Below, piece after piece: positions 13,285 through 24,643 of a stretch of 64,000 nt of DNA. The DNA is from Clusia tigrina (Eukaryota > Arthropoda > Insecta > Diptera > Clusiidae): positions 89,512,542 to 89,576,541 of the forward strand of contig OV050032.1 of assembly GCA_920105625.2 (NCBI GenBank), in the 5' to 3' direction. How positions within the stretch are numbered: the stretch's first letter is position 1; each line of letters begins with the position of its first letter. Made by a program: the position numbers and the translations under genes. The notes under the pieces were generated by a model. The model saw only the letters and a list, made by a program, of their open reading frames with translations, had not been told where the DNA came from and searched no databases.

Positions 13285-16223
13285 GACCCAAATCAAACAC
13301 TGATAAAACTTCAAATGGCCCAAACTTCTATACGGAACGTCCTACACCTATCAAAGTTTGCAACATACAAATGCTCGTAACTTTTTACTGGAGCGTCATA
13401 AAACCTTGAAATTTTGTAACAATAAAGTACTCTTGCCTCTTATCAATTTAAGCTATCGCTCAAAGCTATGCTACCCTTGAGTCCAAATCAAACACTGATA
13501 AAACTTCAAATGGCCCTAACTTCTATACGGTACGTCGTACACCGATCAAAGTTTGCAACATACAAATGCTTCTAACTTTTTACTGGAGCGTCTCAAAACC
13601 TTGAAATTTTGTAACAATAAAGTACTCGAGCCTCTTGTCAATTTAAGCTATCGCTCAAAGCTATGCTACCCTTGAGTCCCAAATCAAACACTGATAAAAC
13701 TTCAAATGGCCCTAACTTCTATTTGGTACGTCCTACACCGATCAAAGTTTGCATCATAGAAATGCTTGTAACTTTTTACTGGAGCGTCATAAAACCTTGA
13801 AATTTTGTAACAATAAAGTACTCGAGCCTCTTGTCAATTTAAGCTATCGCTCAAAGCTATGCTACCCTTGAGTCCCAAATCAAACACTGATAAAGCTTCA
13901 AATGGCCCTAACTTCTACACGGTACGTCCTACACCTATCAAAGTTTGCAACATACAAATGCTTGTAACTTTTTACTGGAGCGGCATAAAACCTTGAAATT
14001 TTGTAAAAATAAAGTACTCGAGCCTCTTGTCAATTTAAGCTATCGCTCAAAGCTATGCTACCCTTGAGTCCCAAATCAAACACTGATAAAACTTCAAATG
14101 GCTCTAACTTCTATACGGTACGTCCTACACCTATCAAAGTTTGTAACATACAAATACTTGTAACTTTTTACTGGAGCGTCATAACACCTTGAAATTTTGT
14201 AACAATAAAGTACTCGAGCCTTTTGTCAATTTAAGCTATCGCTCAAAGCTATGCTACCCTTGAGTCCCAAATCAAACACTGATAAAACTTCAAATGGCCC
14301 TAACTTCTATACGGTACGTCCTACACCTATCAAAGTTTGTAACATACAAATGCTTGTAACTTTTTGCCGGAGCGTCATAACACCTGTAAATTTTGTAACA
14401 ATAAAGTACTCGAGCCTCTTGTCAATTTAAGCTATCGCTCAAAGCTATGCTACCCTTGAGTCCCAAATCAAACACTGATAAAACTTCAAATAGCCCTAAC
14501 TTTTATACGGTACGTCCAACACCTATCAAAGTTTGCAACATACAAATGCTTGTAACTTTTTACTGGAGCGTCATAAAACCTTGAAATTTTGTGACAATAA
14601 AGTACTCGAGCCTCTTGCCAATTTAATCTATCGCTCAAAGCTATGCTACCCTTGAGTAGCAAATCAAACACTGAAAAAACTTCAAATGGCCCTAACTTCT
14701 ATATGGTACGTCCTACATCGATCAAAGTTTGCAACATACAAATGCTTGTAACTTTTTACTGGAGCGTCATAAAACCTTGAAATTTTGTAACAATAAAGTA
14801 CTCGAGCCTCTTGCCAATTTAATCTATCGCTAAAAGCTATGCTACCCTTGAGTCCCAAATCAAACACTGATAAAACTTCAAATGGCCCTAACTTCTATAT
14901 GGTACGTCCTACACCGATCAAAGTTTGCATCATAGAAATGCTTGTAACTTTTTACTGGAGCGTCATAAAACCTTGAAATTTTGTAACAATAAAGTACTCG
15001 AGCCTCTTGTCAATTTAAGCTATCGCTCAAAGCTATGCTACCCTTGAGTCCCAAATCAAACACTGATAAAGCTTCAAATGGCCCTAACTTCTATACGGTA
15101 CGTCCTACACCTATCAAAGTTTGCAACATACAAATGCTTGTAACTTTTTACTGGAGCGGCATAAAACCTTGAAATTTTGTAACAATAAAGTACTCGAACC
15201 TTTTGTCAATTTAAGCTATCGCTCAAAGCTATGCTACCCTTGAGTCCCAAATCAAACACTGATAAAACTTCAAATGGCCCTAACTTCTATACGGTACGTC
15301 CTACACCTATCAAAGTTTGCAACATACAAATGCTTGTAACTTTTTACTGGAGCGTCGTAGAACCTTGAAATTTTGTAACAATAAAGTACTCGAGCCTCTT
15401 GTCAATTTAAGCTATCGCTCAAAGCTATGCTACCCTTGAGTCCCAAATCAAACACTGATAAAACTTCAAATGGCCCTAACTTCTATAAGGTACGTCCTAC
15501 ACCTATCAAAGTTTGCAACATACAAATGCTTGTAACTTTTTACTGGAGCGTCATAAAACCTTGAAATTTAGTAACAATAAAGTACTCGAGCCTCTTGTCA
15601 ATTTAAGCTATCGCTCAAAGCTATGCTACCCTTGAGTCCCAAATCAAACACTGATAAAACTTTAAATGGCCCTAACTTCTATACGGTACGTCCTACACCT
15701 ACCAAAGTTTGCAACATACAAATGCTTGTAACTTTTTACTGTAGCGTCATAAATCCTTGAAATTTTGTAACAATAAAGTACTCGAGCCTCTTGTCAATTT
15801 AAGCTATCGCTCAAAGCTATGCTACCCTTGAGTCCCAAATCAAACACTGATAAAACTTTAAATGGCCCTAACTTCTATACGGTACGTCCTACACCTATCA
15901 AAGTTTGCAAGATACAAATTCTTGTAACTTTTTACTGGAGCGTCATAAAACCTTGAAATTTTGTAACAATAAAGTACTCGAGCTTCTTGTCAATTTAAGC
16001 TATCGCTCAAAGCTATGCTACCCTTGAGTCCCAAATCAAACACTGATAAAACTTCAAATGGCCCTAATTTCTATACGGTAAGTCCTACACCTACGAAAGT
16101 TTGCAACATACAAATGCTTGTAACTTTTTACTGGAGCGTCATAAAACCTTGAAATTTTGTGACAATAAAGTACTCGAGCCTCTTGCCAATTTAATCTATC
16201 GTTAAAAGCTATGCTACCCTTGA
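13285..16223. repeat. 15-monomer HOR, copy 2 (2,939 bp)
   Basis: Starts are 13285, 13481, 13676, 13872, 14068, 14264, 14460, 14656, 14852, 15048, 15244, 15440, 15636, 15832 and 16028, matching copy 1 monomer for monomer. Shared private marks include CTCTTTTCAAT just upstream (about 10304 and 13244), TACACTTGAGACCC, TTTTTGCCGG, ACATCGATC and CGTCGTAGAACC. Differences seen include a 1-bp deletion at 13481, ATTTGG for ATATGG near 13723 and GTAGC for GTCGC near 14657. The last monomer is an ordinary A with CGTTAAAAG, not the chimera ending copy 1, so the crossover lay inside that monomer, at roughly 13198-13245. Confidence 0.88.
13481..13675. repeat. 195-bp monomer with a 1-bp deletion
   Basis: GTCCAAATC replaces GTCCCAAATC, a loss of one C from a C-run. 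This accounts for the 2,939-bp rather than 2,940-bp spacing between the two 15-monomer HOR copies, so it arose after the duplication. Confidence 0.92.
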
Positions 16224-18574
16224 GTCCCAAATCAAACACTGATAAAACTTCAAAGGGCCCTAACTTCTATATGGTAAGTCCTACACCGATCAAAGTTTGC
16301 ACCATAGAAATGCTTGTAACTTTTTACTGGAGCGTCATAAAACCTTGAAATTTTGTAACAATAAAGTACTCGAGCCTCTTGTCAATTTAAGCTTTCGCTC
16401 AAAGCTATGCTACCCTTGAGTCCCAAATCAAACACTGATAAAACTTCAAATGGCCCTAACTTCTATACGGTACGTCCTACACCGATCAAAGTTTGCAACA
16501 TACAAATGCTTCTAACTTTTTACTGGAGCGTCTCAAAACCTTGAAATTTTGTAACAATAAATTACTCGAGCCTCTTGTCAATTTAAGCTATCGGCCAAAG
16601 CTATGCTACCCTTGAGTCCCAAATCAAACACTGATAAAACTTCAAATGGCCCTAACTTCTATACGGTACGTCCTACACCTATCAAAGTTTGCAACATACA
16701 AATGCTTGTAACTTTTTACTGGAGCGTCATAAAACCTTGAAATTTTGTGACAATAAAGTACTCGAGCCTCTTGTCAATTTAAGCTATCGCTCAAAGCTAT
16801 GCTACCCTTGAGTCCCAAATCAAACACTGATAAAGCTTCAAATGGCCCTAACTTCTATACGGTACGTCCTACACCTATCAAAGTTTGCAACATCAAATGC
16901 TTGTAACTTTTTACTGGAGCGGCATAAAACCTTGAAATTTTGTAACAATAAAGTACTCGAACCTCTTGTCAATTTAAGCTATCGCTCAAAGCTATGCTAC
17001 CCTTGAGTCCCAAATCAAACACTGATAAAACTTTAAATGGCCCTAACTTCTATACGGTACGTCCTACACCTATTAAAGTTTGCAACATACAAATGCTTGT
17101 AACTTTTTACTGTAGCGTCATAAATCCTTGAAATTTTGTGACAATAAAGTACTCGAGCCTCTTGCCAATTTAAGCTATCGCTCAAAGCTATGCTACCCTT
17201 GAGTCCCAAATCAAACACTGATAAAACTTCAAATGGCCCTAACTTCTATACGGTACGTCCTACACCTATCAAAGTTTGCAAGATACAAATTCTTGTAACT
17301 TTTTACTGGAGCGTCATAAAACCTTGAAATTTTGTAACAATAAAGTACTCGAGCTTCTTGTCAATTTAAGCTATCGCTCAAAGCTATGCTACCCTTGAGT
17401 CCCAAATCAAACACTGATAAAACTTCAAATGGCCCTAACTTCTATACGGTACGTCCTACACCTATCAAAGTTTGCAACATACAAATGCTTGTAACTTTTT
17501 ACTGGAGCGTCATAAAACCTTGAAATTTTGTGACAATAAAGTACTCGAGCCTCTTGCCAATTTAATCTATCGCTAAAAGCTATGCTACCCTTGAGTCCCA
17601 AATCAAACACTGATAAAACTTCAAAGGGCCCTAACTTCTATATGGTAAGTCCTACACCGATCAAAGTTTGCACCATAGAAATGCTTGTAACTTTTTACTG
17701 GAGCGTCGCAAAACCTTGAAATTTTGTAACAATAAAGTACTCGAGCCTCTTGCCAATTTAATTTATCGCTCAAAGCTATGCTACCCTTGAGTCCCAAATC
17801 AAACACTGAAAAAACTTCAAATGGCCATAACTTCTATATGGTACGTCCTACACCGATCAAAGTTTGCAACATACAAATGCTTGTAACTTTTTACTGGAGC
17901 GTCATAAAACCTTGAAATTTTGCAACAATAAAGTACTCGAGCCTCTTGTCAATTTAAGCTATCGCTCAAAGCTATGCTACCCTTGAGTCCCAAATCATAC
18001 ACTGATAAAACTTCAAATGGCCCTATCTTTTATACGGTACGTCCTACACCTATCGAAGTTTGCAAAATACAAATGCTTGTAACTTTTTACTGGAGCGTCA
18101 TAACACCTTGAAATTTTGTAACAATAAAGTACTCGAGCCTCTTGTCAATTTAAGCTATCGCTCAAAGCTATGCTACCCGTGAGTCCCAAATCAAACACTG
18201 ACAAAACTTCAAATGGCCCTAACTTCTATACGGTACGTCCTACACCTATCAAAGTTTGCAACATAGAAATGCTTGTAACTTTTTACTGGAGCGTTATAAA
18301 TCCTTGAAATTTTGTAACAATAAAGTACTCGAGCCTCTTGTCAATTTAAGCTATCGCTCAAAGCTATGCTACCCTTGAGTCCCAAATCAAACACTGATAA
18401 AACTTTAAATGGCCCTAACTTCTATACGGTACGTCCTACACCTATCAAAGTTTGCAAGATACAAATTCTTGTAACTTTCTACTGGAGCGTCATAAAACCT
18501 TGAAATTTTGTAACAATAAAGTACTCGAGCTTCTTGTCAATTTAAGCTATCGCTCAAAGCTATGCTACCCTTGA
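16028..18574. repeat. 13-monomer HOR (2,547 bp), copy 1
   Basis: Order: A (CGTTAAAAG), B, C (ATAAATTACTC), D, G (195 bp), L (CTATTAAAG, CTGTAGCG, TGTGAC), I, A-like (17399, CGCTAAAAG), B-like (17595, GCGTCGCAAAA), GAAAAAAC type (17791), CATACACTG type (17987), GACAAAAC type (18183), I (18379). The pair 17791-18182 closely matches 6660-7051 in the divergent zone. The monomer at 18183 has GCGTTATAAATCC, an H-like right half on an F-like left half. Confidence 0.86.
16812..17006. repeat. 195-bp G monomer (1-bp deletion, copy 1)
   Basis: CATCAAATG replaces CATACAAATG at about 16892. The same 1-bp loss occurs 2,547 bp downstream at about 19440, so it predates the duplication of this block. Confidence 0.92.
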
Positions 18575-19358
18575 GTCCCAAATCAAACACTGATAAAACT
18601 TCAAATGGCCCTAATTTCTATACGGTAAGTCCTACACCTACCAAAGTTTGCAACATACAAATGCTTGTAACTTTTTACTGGAGCGTCATAAAACCTTGAA
18701 ATTTTGTGACAATAAAGTACTCGAGCCTCTTGCCAATTTAATCTATCGTTAAAAGCTATGCTACCCTTGAGTCCCAAATCAAACACTGATAAAACTTCAA
18801 AGGGCCCTAACTTCTATATGGTAAGTCCTACACCGATCAAAGTTTGCACCATAGAAATGCTTGTAACTTTTTACTGGAGCGTCATAAAACCTTGAAATTT
18901 TGTAACAATAAAGTACTCGAGCCTCTTGTCAATTTAAGCTATCGCTCAAAGCTATGCTACCCTTGAGTCCCAAATCAAACACTGATAAAACTTCAAATGG
19001 CCCTAACTTCTATACGGTACGTCCTACACCGATCAAAGTTTGCAACATACAAATGCTTCTAACTTTTTACTGGAGCGTCTCAAAACCTTGAAATTTTGTA
19101 ACAATAAATTACTCGAGCCTCTTGTCAATTTAAGCTATCGGCCAAAGCTATGCTACCCTTGAGTCCCAAATCAAACACTGATAAAACTTCAAATGGCCCT
19201 AACTTCTATACGGTACGTCCTACACCTATCAAAGTTTGCAACATACAAATGCTTGTAACTTTTTACTGGAGCGTCATAAAACCTTGAAATTTTGTGACAA
19301 TAAAGTACTCGAGCCTCTTGTCAATTTAAGCTATCGCTCAAAGCTATGCTACCCTTGA

Positions 19359-19553
19359 GTCCCAAATCAAACACTGATAAAGCTTCAAATGGCCCTAACT
19401 TCTATACGGTACGTCCTACACCTATCAAAGTTTGCAACATCAAATGCTTGTAACTTTTTACTGGAGCGGCATAAAACCTTGAAATTTTGTAACAATAAAG
19501 TACTCGAACCTCTTGTCAATTTAAGCTATCGCTCAAAGCTATGCTACCCTTGA
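19359..19553. repeat. 195-bp G monomer (1-bp deletion, copy 2)
   Basis: This carries the same CATCAAATG loss as the copy at 16812, with the same neighbours (D before, L with CTATTAAAG after). It confirms the tandem duplication independently of substitutions. Confidence 0.92.
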
Positions 19554-21344
19554 GTCCCAAATCAAACACTGATAAAACTTTAAATGGCCCTAACTTCTAT
19601 ACGGTACGTCCTACACCTATTAAAGTTTGCAACATACAAATGCTTGTAACTTTTTACTGTAGCGTCATAAATCCTTGAAATTTTGTGACAATAAAGTACT
19701 CGAGCCTCTTGCCAATTTAAGCTATCGCTCAAAGCTATGCTACCCTTGAGTCCCAAATCAAACACTGATAAAACTTCAAATGGCCCTAACTTCTATACGG
19801 TACGTCCTACACCTATCAAAGTTTTCAAGATACAAATTCTTGTAACTTTTTACTGGAGCGTCATAAAACCTTGAAATTTTGTAACAATAAAGTACTCGAG
19901 CTTCTTGTCAATTTAAGCTATCGCTCAAAGCTATGCTACCCTTGAGTCCCAAATCAAACACTGATAAAACTTCAAATGGCCCTAACTTCAATATGGTACG
20001 TCCTACACCGATCAAAGTTTGCAACATACAAATGCTTGTAACTTTTTACTGGAGCGTCATAAAACCTTGAAATTTTGTGACAATAAAGTACTCGAGCCTC
20101 TTGCCAATTTGATCTATCGCTAAAAGCTATGCTACCCTTGAGTCCCAAATCAAACACTGATAAAACTTCAAAGGGCCCTAACTTCTATATGGTAAGTCCT
20201 ACACCGATCAAAGTTTGCACCATAGAAATGCTTGTAACTTTTTACTGGAGCGTCTCAAAACCTTGAAATTTTGTAACAATAAAGTACTCGAGCCTCTTGC
20301 CAATTTAATTTATCGCTCAAAGCTATGCTACCCTTGAGTCCCAAATCAAACACTGATAAAGCTTCAAATGGCCCTAACTTCTATACGGTACGTCCTACAC
20401 CTATCGAAGTTTGCAAAATACAAATGCTTGTAACTTTTTACTGGAGCGTCATAACACCTTGAAATTTTGTAACAATAAAGTACTCGAGCCTCTTGTCAAT
20501 TTAAGCTATCGCTCAAAGCTAGGCTACCCTTGAGTCCCAAATCAAACACTGACAAAACTTCAAATGGCCCTAACTTCTATACGGTACGTCCTACACCTAT
20601 CAAAGTTTGCAACATAGAAATGCTTGTAACTTTTTACTGGAGCGTCATAAAACCTTGAAATTTTGTAACAATAAAGTACTCGAGCCTCTTGTCAATTTAA
20701 GCTATCGCTCAAAGCTATGCTACCCTTGAGTCCCAAATCAAACACTGATAAAGCTTCAAATGGCCCTAACTTCTATACGGTACGTCCTACACCTATCAAA
20801 GTGTGCAACATACAAATGCTTGTAACTTTTTACTGGAGCGGCATAAAACCTTGAAATTTTGTAACAATAAAGTACTCGAACCTCTTGTCAATTTAAGCTA
20901 TCGCTCAAAGCTATGCTACCCTTGAGACCCAAATCAAACACTGATAAAACTTCAAATGGCCCTAACTTCTATACGGTACGTCCTACACCTATCAAAGTTT
21001 GCAACATACAAATGCTTGTAACTTTTTACTGGAGCGTCATAGAACCTTGAAATTTTGTAACAATAAAGTAATCGAGCCTCTTGTCAATTTAAGCTATCGC
21101 TCAAAGCTATGCTACCCTTGAGTCCCAAATCAAACACTGATAAAACTTCAAATGGCCCTAACTTCTACACGGTACGTCCTACACCTATCAAAGTTTGCAA
21201 CATACAAATCCTTGTAACTTTTTACTGGAGCGTCATAAAACCTTGAAATTTTGTAACAATAAAGTACTCGAGCCTCTTGTCAATTTAAGCTATCGCTCAA
21301 AGCTATGCTACCCTTGAGTCCCAAATCAAACACTGATAAAACTT

Positions 21345-21398
21345 CAAATGGCCCTAACTTCTATACGGTACGTCCTACACCTATCAAAGTTTGCAACA
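21345..21398. repeat. Internal subrepeat 1 of the monomer (positions 28-81)
   Basis: This 54-bp stretch begins CAAATGGCCCTAACTT and ends AAAGTTTGCAACA. It aligns without gaps to positions 84-137 of the same monomer: by hand I count 35 of 54 identical bases (65%). Shared blocks are CAAATG, TAACTT, CGTC, GAAA/CAAA and TTG-AACA. The same relation holds in every complete monomer, so the duplication predates amplification of the array. Confidence 0.75.
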
Positions 21399-21400
21399 TA

Positions 21401-21454
21401 CAAATGCTTGTAACTTTTTACTGGAGCGTCATAAAACCTTGAAATTTTGTAACA
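21401..21454. repeat. Internal subrepeat 2 of the monomer (positions 84-137)
   Basis: This is the partner of the upstream subrepeat, offset by 56 bp. It begins CAAATGCTTGTAACTT and ends AAATTTTGTAACA. The remaining 86 bp of the monomer (138-196 plus 1-27) is not clearly related. A weak third echo exists around CTATCGCTCAAAGCTATGC, compared with CTATCAAAGTTTGC, but it needs gaps and I would not count it as a copy. Confidence 0.7.
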
Positions 21455-21709
21455 ATAAAGTACTCGAGCCTCTTGTCAATTTAAGCTATCGCTCAAAGCT
21501 ATGCTACCCTTGAGTCCCAAATCAAACACTGATAAAACTTTAAATGGCCCTAACTTCTATACGGTACGTCCTACACCTATCAAAGTTTGCAACATACAAA
21601 TGCTTGTAACTTTTTACTGTGGCGTCATAAAACCTTGAAATTTTGTAAAAATAAAGTACTCGAGCCTCTTGTCAATTTAAGCTATCGCTCAAAGCTATGC
21701 TACCCTTGA

Positions 21710-21899
21710 GTCCCAAATCAAACACTGATAAAACTTCAAATGGCTCTAACTTCTATACGGTACGTCCTATCAAAGTTTGTAACATACAAATACTTGTAAC
21801 TTTTTACTGGAGCGTCATAAAACCTTGAAATTTTGTAACAATAAAGTACTCGAGCCTCTTGTCAATTTAAGCTATCGCTCAAAGCTATGCTACCCTTGA
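21710..21899. repeat. 190-bp Q monomer (6-bp deletion, copy 2)
   Basis: GTCCTATC near 21768 shows the same 6-bp loss as 8783. It is preceded by a chimera (21514) whose left side is L-type (CTTTAAATGG, CTGTGGCG) and whose right side is P-type (TGTAAAAAT). The P-Q linkage therefore survived the exchange that made the chimera. Confidence 0.9.
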
Positions 21900-22487
21900 G
21901 TCCCAAATCAAACACTGATAAAACTTCAAATGGCCCTAACTTCTATACGGTACGTCCTACACCTATCAAAGTTTGCAACATACAAATGCTTGTAACTTTT
22001 TACTGGAGCGTCATAAAACCTTGAAATTTTGTAACAATAAAGTACTCGAGCCTCTTGTCAATTTAAGCTATCGCTCAAAGCTATGCTACCCTTGAGTCCC
22101 AAATCAAACACTGATAAAACTTTAAATGGCCCTAACTTCTATACGGTACGTCCTACACCTATCAAAGTTTGCAACATACAAATGCTTGTAACTTTTTACT
22201 GTGGCGTCATAAATCCTTGAAATTTTGTAACAATAAACTACTCGAGCCTCTTGTCAATTTAAGCTATCGCTCAAAGCTATGCTACCCTTGAGTCCCAAAT
22301 CAAACACTGATAAAACTTCAAATGGCCCTAACTTCTATACGGTACGTCCTACACCTATCAAAGTTTGCAAGATACAAATTCTTGTAACTTTTTACTGGAG
22401 CGTCATAAAACCTTGAAATTTTGTAACAATAAAGTACTCGAGCTTCTTGTCAATTTAAGCTATCGCTCAAAGCTATGCTACCCTTGA

Positions 22488-24643
22488 GTCCCAAATCAAA
22501 CACTGATAAAACTTCAAATGGCCCTAACTTCTATACGGTAAGTCCTACACCTACCAAAGTTTGCAACATACAAATGCTTGTAACTTTTTACTGGAGCGTC
22601 ATAAAACCTTGAAATTTTGTGACAATAAAGTACTCGAGCCTCTTGCCAATTTAATCTATCGCCAAAAGCTATGCTACCCTTGAGTCCCAAATCAAACACT
22701 GATAAAACTTCAAAGGGCCCTAACTTCTATATGGTAAGTCCTACACCGATCAAAGTTTGCACCATAGAAATGCTTGTAACTTTTTACTGGAGCGTCATAA
22801 AACCTTGAAATTTTGTAACAATAAAGAACTCGAGCCTCTTGTCAATTTAAGCTATCGCTCAAAGCTATGCTACCCTTGAGTCCCAAATCAAACACTGATA
22901 AAACTTCAAATGGCCCTAACTTCTATACGGTACGTCCTACACCGATCAAAGTTTGCAACATACAAATGCTTCTAACTTTTTACTGGAGCGTCTCAAAACC
23001 TTGAAATTTTGTAACAATAAAGTACTCGAGCCTCTTGTCAATTTAAGCTATCGGCCAAAGCTATGCTACCCTTGAGTCCCAAATCAAACACTGATAAAAC
23101 TTCAAATGGCCCTAACTTCTATACGGTACGTCCTACACCTATCAAAGTTTGCAACATACAAATGCTTGTAACTTTTTACTGGAGCGTCATAAAGCCTTGA
23201 AATTTTGTGACAATAAAGTACTCGAGCCTCTTGTCAATTTAAGCTATCGCTCAAAGCTATGCTACCCTTGAGTCCCAAATCAAACACTGATAAAACTTCA
23301 AATGGTCCTAACTTTTATACGGTACGTCCTACACCTATCAAAGTTTGCAACATACAAATGCTTGTAACTTTTTACTGGAGCGTCATAACACCTTGAAATT
23401 TTGTAACAATAAAGTACTCGAGCCTCTTGTCAATTTAAGCTATCGCTCAAAGCTATGCTACCCTTGAGTCCCAAATCAAACACTGATAAAACTTCAAATG
23501 GCCCTAACTTCTATACGGTAAGTCCTACACCTACCAAAGTTTGCAACATACAAATGCTTGTAACTTTTTACTGGAGCGTCATAAAACCTTGAAATTTTGT
23601 GACAATAAAGTACTCGAGCCTCTTGCTAATTTAATCTATCGCCAAAAGCTATGCTACCCTTGAGTCCCAAATCAAACACTGATAAAACTTCAAAGGGCCC
23701 TAACTTCTATATGGTAAGTCCTACACCGATCAAAGTTTGCACCATAGAAATGCTTGTAACTTTTTACTGGAGCGTCATAAAACCTTGAAATTTTGTAACA
23801 ATAAAGAACTCGAGCCTCTTGTCAATTTAAGCTATCGCTCAAAGCTATGCTACCCTTGAGTCCCAAATCAAACACTGATAAAACTTCAAATGGCCCTAAC
23901 TTCTATACGGTACGTCCTACACCGATCAAAGTTTGCAACATACAAATGCTTCTAACTTTTTACTGGAGCGTCTCAAAACCTTGAAATTTTGTAACAATAA
24001 AGTACTCGAGCCTCTTGTCAATTTAAGCTATCGGCCAAAGCTATGCTACCCTTGAGTCCCAAATCAAACACTGATAAAACTTCAAATGGCCCTAACTTCT
24101 ATACGGTACGTCCTACACCTATCAAAGTTTGCATCATAGAAATGCTTGTAACTTTTTACTGGAGCGTCATAAAACCTTGAAATTTTGTAACAATAAAGTA
24201 CTCGAGCCTCTTGTCAATTTAAGCTATCGCTCAAAGCTATGCTACCCTTGAGTCCCAAATCAAACACTGATAAAGCTTCAAATGGCCCTAACTTCTATAC
24301 GGTACGTCCTACACCTATCAAAGTTTGCAACATACAAATGCTTGTAACTTTTTACTGGAGCGGCATAAAACCTTGAAATTTTGTAACAATAAAGTACTCG
24401 AACCGCTTGTCAATTTAAGCTATCGCTCAAAGCTATGCTACCCTTGAGTCCCAAATCAAACACTGATAAAACTTCAAATGGCCCTAACTTCTATACGGTA
24501 CGTCCTACACCTATCAAAGTTTGCAACATACAAATGCTTGTAACTTTTTACTGTGGCGTCATAAATCCTTGAAATTTTGTAACAATAAAGTACTCGAGCT
24601 TCTTGTCAATTTAAGCTATCGCTCAAAGCTATGCTACCCTTGA
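22488..24643. repeat. HOR blocks A-B-C-D-E and A-B-C-F-G-H/I (11 monomers, 2,156 bp)
   Basis: Starts run from 22488 to 24448 in steps of 196. This is the closest relative of 1-2154, some 22.5 kb away. The second A (23468) carries TTGCTAATTT, otherwise seen only at 783. Here D is present after C, and the terminal H and I are merged into one chimeric monomer, so the total length is 11 monomers, as in the left-end block. Confidence 0.86.
24448..24643. repeat. H/I chimeric monomer
   Basis: The left part is H (AACATACAAATGC, CTGTGGCG, ATAAATCC) and the right end is I (CTCGAGCTTC). Elsewhere these marks sit on two successive monomers (for example 1763 and 1959). A crossover in the 25-30 bp between ATAAATCC and GAGCTTC would delete exactly 196 bp and give this product. 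The next monomer is A, as expected after I. Confidence 0.88.

Larger units (their letters stand above)
21318..21513. repeat. Reference monomer (class M, matches my consensus)
   Basis: This copy carries the commonest base at every variable site I tracked, so it serves as a reference. It is 196 bp with 73 G+C (37%). It has five CpGs, at ACGG (49-50), ACGTC (54-55), GCGTC (110-111), CTCGAG (148-149) and ATCGC (173-174). It also carries overlapping ScaI-type (AGTACT, 142-147) and XhoI-type (CTCGAG, 146-151) sites. The last third contains a short direct repeat, AAGCTATCG followed by AAAGCTATG. No CENP-B-box-like motif (TTCG....A..CGGG) is present. Confidence 0.9.
18575..22487. repeat. Second copy of the 2,547-bp HOR with rearranged tail (20 monomers)
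   Basis: The first seven monomers (A, B, C, D, G 195 bp, L, I; 18575-19945) match 16028-17398. Then come A-like (19946), B-like (20142), a chimera (20338) with AAGCTT plus CTATCGAAG and GCAAAATAC, and a GACAAAAC type (20534). The first copy has an extra monomer (17791) that is missing here. The chimera at 20338 joins a G-type left end to the right part of the 17987 type. The rest is G (20730), CATAGAACC/AGTAATCGAG type (20926), J (21122), M (21318), H/P chimera (21514), Q (21710), M (21900), L (22096), I (22292). Confidence 0.84.

Noticed and set aside
21459..21470. AGTACT/CTCGAG overlap as a conserved palindromic regulatory site
   Set aside because: It is widespread but lost in G and K monomers and by point changes elsewhere without other consequence. 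General homogenisation explains its frequency.
21485..21513. Third internal subrepeat (CTATCGCTCAAAGCTATGC region)
   Set aside because: Similarity to CTATCAAAGTTTGC needs a 3-bp and a 1-bp gap and does not extend. It is too weak to call by eye.
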